Part shown: positions 59,466 to 64,000 of the stretch, piece after piece
Layout: each line of letters opens with the position of its first letter
How positions within the stretch are numbered: position 1 is the stretch's first letter
Made by a program: the position numbers and the translations under genes
The notes under the pieces: generated by a model
Seen by the model: only the letters and a program-made list of their open reading frames with translations
Told to the model about the DNA's origin: nothing
Database searches by the model: none
Assembly (NCBI RefSeq): GCF_050003625.1
Contig: NC_134400.1
Span: 67,908,126-67,972,125, forward strand
Reading direction: 5' to 3'
Source of the DNA: Haematobia irritans
Lineage: Eukaryota; Arthropoda; Insecta; Diptera; Muscidae
DNA length: 64,000 nt

Positions 59466-61220
59466 TTATGTTATTATTTTAGCTGTCATCTGAGGGAAGT
59501 AACATCGTTCGAGAAGTTGAGTTTTATTTTCAGAAGCATTTCTATGTGCCCTAATATGTTCGTTTATTACCTCTGCCTCTTGGTCCGATTCATCAATGAT
59601 ATCCGCTACCATTTTTCTTGTGTAGAAAACTTTAAATTTGAAGAAGTTTGTGGAGTATATTTCTTGTATCTTGCCAAGTATTTGGTCAGTAGTCTTTAAG
59701 CAATTTGTTACTGAGGGGTTTAAGAATTTACTTAAAATTTCATTAAGTCGTTCTTCGGTGAAATTAGGTTCCAAAATAATATGACGGTGGTATGTTGGAA
59801 ACACGATCTGAAATTCGTACGACGGGTTTTCATGTTGTTCTATTATTATCTGGTTCTTAAAGACGTTTATTGGTGCGTCAGTAAATTGGATGAGGTTCTT
59901 AGGTGAGCTCTGAACACTATGTTGTGTAGCGATTGTTGAGTTTATCTGGAATACTTGTTGAGGGGGTCTAGATAATGCATCCGCAACAACGTTAGTTTTG
60001 CCTGGTTTATAGAGGAGTTCGTAATCATATTCCTCCAGAGACGCTTTCCATCTTTTAAGCCTGCTGTTCGAATTCTTGTTTGATAGTGCGTATGTAAGTG
60101 GTTGGTGATCCGTAAAAATTTTAATTTTCGCGGAACCATAAAGATAATTCCGCAACGTTTTGATTGCCCAGATAATCGCGAGCATTTCTTTTTCGTTTGT
60201 TGCGTAATGCTCTTCCGCTTTGTTGAGTGTTCTGGAAATAAAAGTAATAGGTCTACCATCTTGTTCCAATACCGCGCCGATTGCGTAGTTTGATGCGTCC
60301 GTGGTGAGGTGGAATTCTTTCTCGAAGTTGGGGTAGGTTAGCATAACATCTTCTGATACCAATGTTTTTTTAATCTTATCAAATGCATTTAATGCATCAT
60401 GGCTCATTTTGATCTTCACCTTGCTGGACATGTTTTTGGACATTTGTCCCTCCTCCCCTCTTAAAAATCCGGTTAAGGGTTTTGCCAATTTGGCATAATC
60501 CTTTATAAAGCGGCGGTAAAACCCTGACATACCTAGAAACGATCTCAGATCCTTTATTGTTTCTGGGATTGGGAATTTAATAATCGTTTCCACTTTTTTT
60601 GGGTTTGCTCGTATTCCTTTATTTGAAATCAAGAAGCCCAAAAATTCTACCTCTGCTTTGAGAAATTCACACTTATCTAGTTGAACTTTTATGTTGGACA
60701 ACTCTAATGTGCGAAAAACCTTTTCGACATTTTCAATATGTGTCTGTTCGTCCCTACACAGAAAAAAATTTCACGAAAATTTTTCCAATTAAAATCTTAA
60801 TTGAGTTTTAAAAAATATTCAATTAAAAATTTAATTGAATCAACAAATTTTTTAATTGAAATAAAAACCAATCACACAAATTAATATTATCAATTAATTT
60901 TTTAATTGGATCAATTAATTTTTTAATTGACTGTCAATTAATTTTTTAATTGATACTATCATTTCTGTGATTGAAGACATTTCAATTAAAAAATTAATTG
61001 GATCAATTAATTTCGTGATTGAATCAGAAAAATATTTTTTTGTGTGTACCAAATATGATGATGTCGTCTATATAGACATAGCAGATCTTTCCGATGTGTT
61101 CGCGCAATATATCATCCAAGGCCCTTTGAAAAATTGAAGGGGCATTTCTAAGACCGAACGGGAGTCGCGTAAACTCGTACTTCCCGTTATTAACCGAGAA
61201 TGCGGTTTTCTCCATATCAC
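59466..61220 (-). pseudogene. RT and RNase H of element 2, split by a MITE and missing RT fingers
   Basis: The reading frame starts abruptly at about 61220 with EKTAFSVNNGKYEFTRLPFG, so RT fingers and the first catalytic Asp region are deleted. The YIDD motif is at about 61085. A TA-flanked MITE (60757-61046) interrupts just after DDIIIFG. The frame then continues at 60701-59466 with KVQLDKCEFLKAEVEFLGF, FYRRFIKDYAKLAKPL, RNase H (LTTDASNYAIGAVLEQ, NEKEMLAIIWAIKTLRNYLY, FTDHQPLTYA, NVVADALSRPP) and the start of the integrase zinc domain. Confidence 0.85.
60755..61048. mobile_element. TA-flanked MITE inside the RT (290 bp, 60757-61046)
   Basis: Ends: left CACAGAAAAAAATTTC, right reverse complement CACACAAAAAAATATTT. 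TA duplicates at 60755-60756 and 61047-61048. The host reading frame is the same on both sides once one TA is counted, which confirms the boundaries. The interior is built of AATTAATTTTTTAATTGA-like palindromic repeats. Confidence 0.8.
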
Positions 61221-61225
61221 TTTCT

Positions 61226-61603
61226 TTAAGAGGGTGTGTTAACTGATTGTGAAACCTGTTGTTTTAACCGTATTTTTATGTTGTTTCCTATGGTCATATA
61301 ATTTTCTGCAGTGTAGATAACTGCTGACAGGCTCTTCAGAGTATCGTTTCCCAGTATCGCATGAAACGATTTTAAAACAGGTAGCAAAAAGAATTTAATA
61401 TTAATTTGCTTCAACCCGAAGAGATTTAAAAATGTATGGTGGGTTATAGCGGTTTTGCCTCCAACGGATGTTGCGTAGAATATAACTTTATTTGGATGAC
61501 TTGATTTTACTAGGGAATTCTGTTTATAATTTTTATTAGATCCTGTATCCACCAAGATTCTAAGGATCTCACCAGAGCTCGTCTTAACTTCAAAATATGG
61601 CAA
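61226..61603 (-). pseudogene. protease of element 2
   Basis: 125-residue frame with the aspartic protease site LVDTGSNKNY (about residue 18) and the second conserved block HAILGNDTLKSL (about 85-96). It ends shortly before the RT deletion. It begins 12 bases after the gag stop, and gag-pol frameshifting would be the normal expression route. Confidence 0.75.
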
Positions 61604-61614
61604 AGACGAGCTTT

Positions 61615-62807
61615 CTAATCTAAAAAATTAATGTCAGCTGTTTCGAGAATATCAGTTGAGCTTTCTTCATCATATCGACTATCCACATATTCGACATATT
61701 CTGGAAAATCTTGGAGATTATTTTCGATATCATAAGTCATTGCTTGTTGGTAGTATAATTCATCCTCGTTAGTGTGAACTTGACCATTTATTTCCTGGTC
61801 AGTAGTTTCTATGTGGAAATTTCGTTGGAATTTTTGGGGTTGTTGGTATGTTTGTTCTGGTGGTCTTTTCCCTGTGAAATCATTATTTTGTTTTGGCTTA
61901 TTCATGTAGTTAACAGCACGTGACTGCATTGATTGGTCTATCTCCATAGGGACAGGCTTTGGTTGAGGTTTCGGAGCGAGTGGACGTGGAGGTGGGTTAT
62001 TGTGGTTGGGATTGATATTCTGGTATCGTTGAATTTGGGTCGGGAATTGTCGGTTCCGATTGAAGTATTGTAAGGATTGGAATTATTGTTCAAGTATTGG
62101 GGTTGATGCTGTTGGTAAATGTTTTGAGTTCTAAGGGGTACAGATGTTACTTGAGGAAATGCATCATGAGTTCTGTGGGAGACTTTGGGTCTAAAATTCT
62201 GATTGGTTCTTGGGTGTTGCGGAGGTTTGGTATTTTTACCATAAGCGTGTTCTGTACGGAAGTTTTGGTTTTGCATTTTTAGACACAGATGGAGTGCCTG
62301 TGGGAGAGTTGTTGGCTCCCGAATACACAACAATTTTGCAAGGTCGCCTTTTAGCCCGCGAATGAAAGTATCCAAAGCTTTATCTCTATAAGTTTGGATT
62401 AGAATATCCATTGCTTCTTTACCGATAGTCATGCACGAAATATTGTTTATTATCAGAGAAAGGTGGGTGTAAACGTCCTGATAGAAATCTTGAACCGTGT
62501 TATTACCCTGAATAAGAGTGGTCATTTGGTACTCTAAAGTACCAAGATCACGTTTATCAGCATAATGCAATGCTAGACAGCGCGAAATAGATTCCCAGTT
62601 CAAGGGAGTATTGTACGATTCGAGAGCAGCATCGGCCGCCCCAATTATTTTATTTCTAATAACATTCAGGATTGCAAAATATTTCGGAGTACCTCTCGTT
62701 GATTCGTACAGGCTTAAAACCCGTTCCACACTCTTCTTCCAAGAGCTAAATTCTGTGCGATTGCCGGAAATTCCCTCAGACAGCGAACTAAAGGGTAATA
62801 CGGTCAA
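61615..62807 (-). pseudogene. gag of element 2, one frameshift
   Basis: The frame 62807-61938 (289 aa, MTVLPFSSLSEGISGNRTEF...) has the capsid-like region (FIRGLKGDLAKLLCIREP, about 150-170). It goes out of frame near 61945-61990, and the C-terminal part continues in the frame of 61947-61615 (MEIDQSMQSRAVNYMNKP..., acidic end FLD). It lacks a CCHC zinc knuckle, as usual for gypsy. One shift separates an otherwise good gag. Confidence 0.8.
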
Positions 62808-62917
62808 AATTTGGTCAAGGGAAAACGCGTGTAAATCGGTGAAATCGTTTATTTAAAAAATCAAATTAAATTTCTTTTTCAAGTTCAATTAGTATAAAAT
62901 TCCGGAAAAATATTCAG

Positions 62918-63926
62918 TTAGGCTTTCGCTTTTCCAAATCCGAATTGCCGGGCCTCACGCTTGACACCTGCCATCAGATTTTGTACAGCCACCTTGTCCA
63001 CCTTCTTCGCCGCAGAAAGCCAGTTTGCTTTGAACTGCTGCTCGTCCTTAGCAGTTTTTTTGGTCTTCTTTAGGTTCCGCTTGACAATAGCCCAGTATTT
63101 CTCAATTGGTCGGAGCTCTGGCGTGTTGGGAGGGTTCTTGTCCTTGGGAACCACCTGCACGTTGTTGGCGGCGTACCACTCCATGGCCTTTTTACCGTAA
63201 TGGCAAGATGCCAAATCCGGCCAAAACAGTACGGAACAACCGTGTTTCTTCAGGAAAGGCAGCAGACGTTTATTCAAACATTCTTTCACGTAAATTTCTT
63301 GGTTGACAGTCCCGGAAGCTATGAAAATGCTGCTTTTCAAGCCACAGGTACAGATGGCTTGCCAAACCAGATATTTCTTTGCGATCTTTGACAGTTTTAT
63401 GTGCTTGGAAATATCTGCTACCTTTCCCCTTCCTTTTGCCGCATAAAACTCCTGTCCCGGAAGCTGCTTGTAGTCGGCTTTGACGTAGGTTTCGTCGTCC
63501 ATTACCACGCAGTCAAACTTCGTCAGCATCGTCGTGTACAGCCTCCGGGATCGCGCTTTGGCCGTCGTATTTTGTTTATCATCGCGATTTGGAGTCACTA
63601 CCTTCTTGTAAGTCGATAGTCCGGCTCGTTTTTTGGCTCGATGCACAGTTGTAGACGATACACCCAGCTTATTTGCGGCATCTCGGAGAGAGAGGTTAGG
63701 GTTTCGCTTGAAACTACCGGCAACTCTTTTTGTCGTCTCAGCGGCTTCCGGTTTTCGATTTCCCCCCGATCCACACATTCTGGCTGTCGACAAACGTTCC
63801 CCAAACATTTGTAACGGTTGATTTGGCAACTTTTAGCGATTTTGCCAGCTTTGCGTGCGAGTAGCTCGGATTTTCGCGATGCGCGAGCAAAATTTTGATA
63901 CGCTGCTCTTCTTGCTTGGACGGCAT
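62918..63926 (-). pseudogene. Tc1/mariner-type transposase, DD37E triad, one frameshift
   Basis: Start ATG at 63926 (MPSKQEEQRIKILL). The N-terminal helix-turn-helix (SYSHAKLAKSLKVAKSTVTN) is in the first frame. In a G run near 63806-63809 the frame shifts to that of 63829-62918. A second HTH-like region follows (LSLRDAANKLGVSSTTVHRA), then the catalytic domain: VVMDDETYV (Asp), FWPDLASCHYG (Asp) and RPIEKYW (Glu), with 37 residues between the last two. That spacing defines the DD37E group first described in mosquitoes. It would cut and paste DNA at TA sites. Terminal inverted repeats are not identified. The right one may lie beyond the window or at the (CA)n near 63976. Confidence 0.8.
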
Positions 63927-64000
63927 TTTGACAACTGAAGAGTGAATTCCAAAATCAAAATAGGAGCAACATTGTACACACACACACCTTCAAAATGAGG

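Overview
This window is AT-rich eukaryotic DNA from an insect, most likely a higher fly (Diptera, possibly a muscoid/calyptrate). The reasons are the arthropod TCAGTT initiators, the errantivirus-type LTR elements, the CACAGAAAAA mini-transposons with TA duplications, and the dispersed repeat ending in a (GACG)n tract. The species guess is inference. Nearly everything here is transposable element or satellite. Only one stretch (39273-39832) clearly resembles a conserved host gene. The window also contains a 100-base assembly gap.

Left third (1-21185): a nest of two-ORF non-LTR retrotransposons, best placed in the CR1-like group. ORF1 has a PHD-type zinc finger, a coiled coil and a baculovirus-FP-like C-terminal domain. 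ORF2 has an AP endonuclease and a reverse transcriptase without RNase H. I see six copies, called A-F here. A (minus) runs off the left edge. B (plus) is broken and split by C. C (minus) and E (minus) are full length with both ORFs open. D (minus) and F (plus) are 5'-truncated. Most ends abut (AATTT)n arrays. C and E start with an Inr and a DPE at +28, all sampled 3' UTRs carry a base-covarying stem-loop, and the 5' end and 3' UTR of C and of E contain a 12-13 nt complementary pair. F sits inside a Jockey-type remnant.

Middle (21186-39240): small inverted-repeat elements, a foldback-like block with two tRNA-like segments, and an old degenerate tandem repeat into which several elements nested in a readable order. 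These are a dispersed element with 153-bp tandem repeats, a piggyBac-like MITE flanked by TTAA, and inside that MITE a 6.8-kb env-containing Ty3/gypsy element (minus). That element has near-identical LTRs, a tRNA-Ser PBS, and gag, pol and env all broken, with the integrase core deleted. A 1.15-kb TA-flanked MITE at 37215-38362 also has its empty site present elsewhere in the window (40291-40305).

Right part (39273-64000): exons resembling site-1 protease (MBTPS1), then long (TA)n tracts and the gap. Next come two direct copies of a unit of about 7 kb dominated by a roughly 157-bp satellite, and two copies of the 3' end of a second gypsy-type element. The better-preserved copy of that element (minus, about 56816-62807) has damaged gag, pol and env and a MITE in its RT. 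The window ends with a DD37E-type Tc1/mariner transposase gene carrying one frameshift.

There is no sign of a prokaryotic system, CRISPR array or rRNA gene. Most apparent ORFs in the (TA)n and satellite tracts are artefacts.
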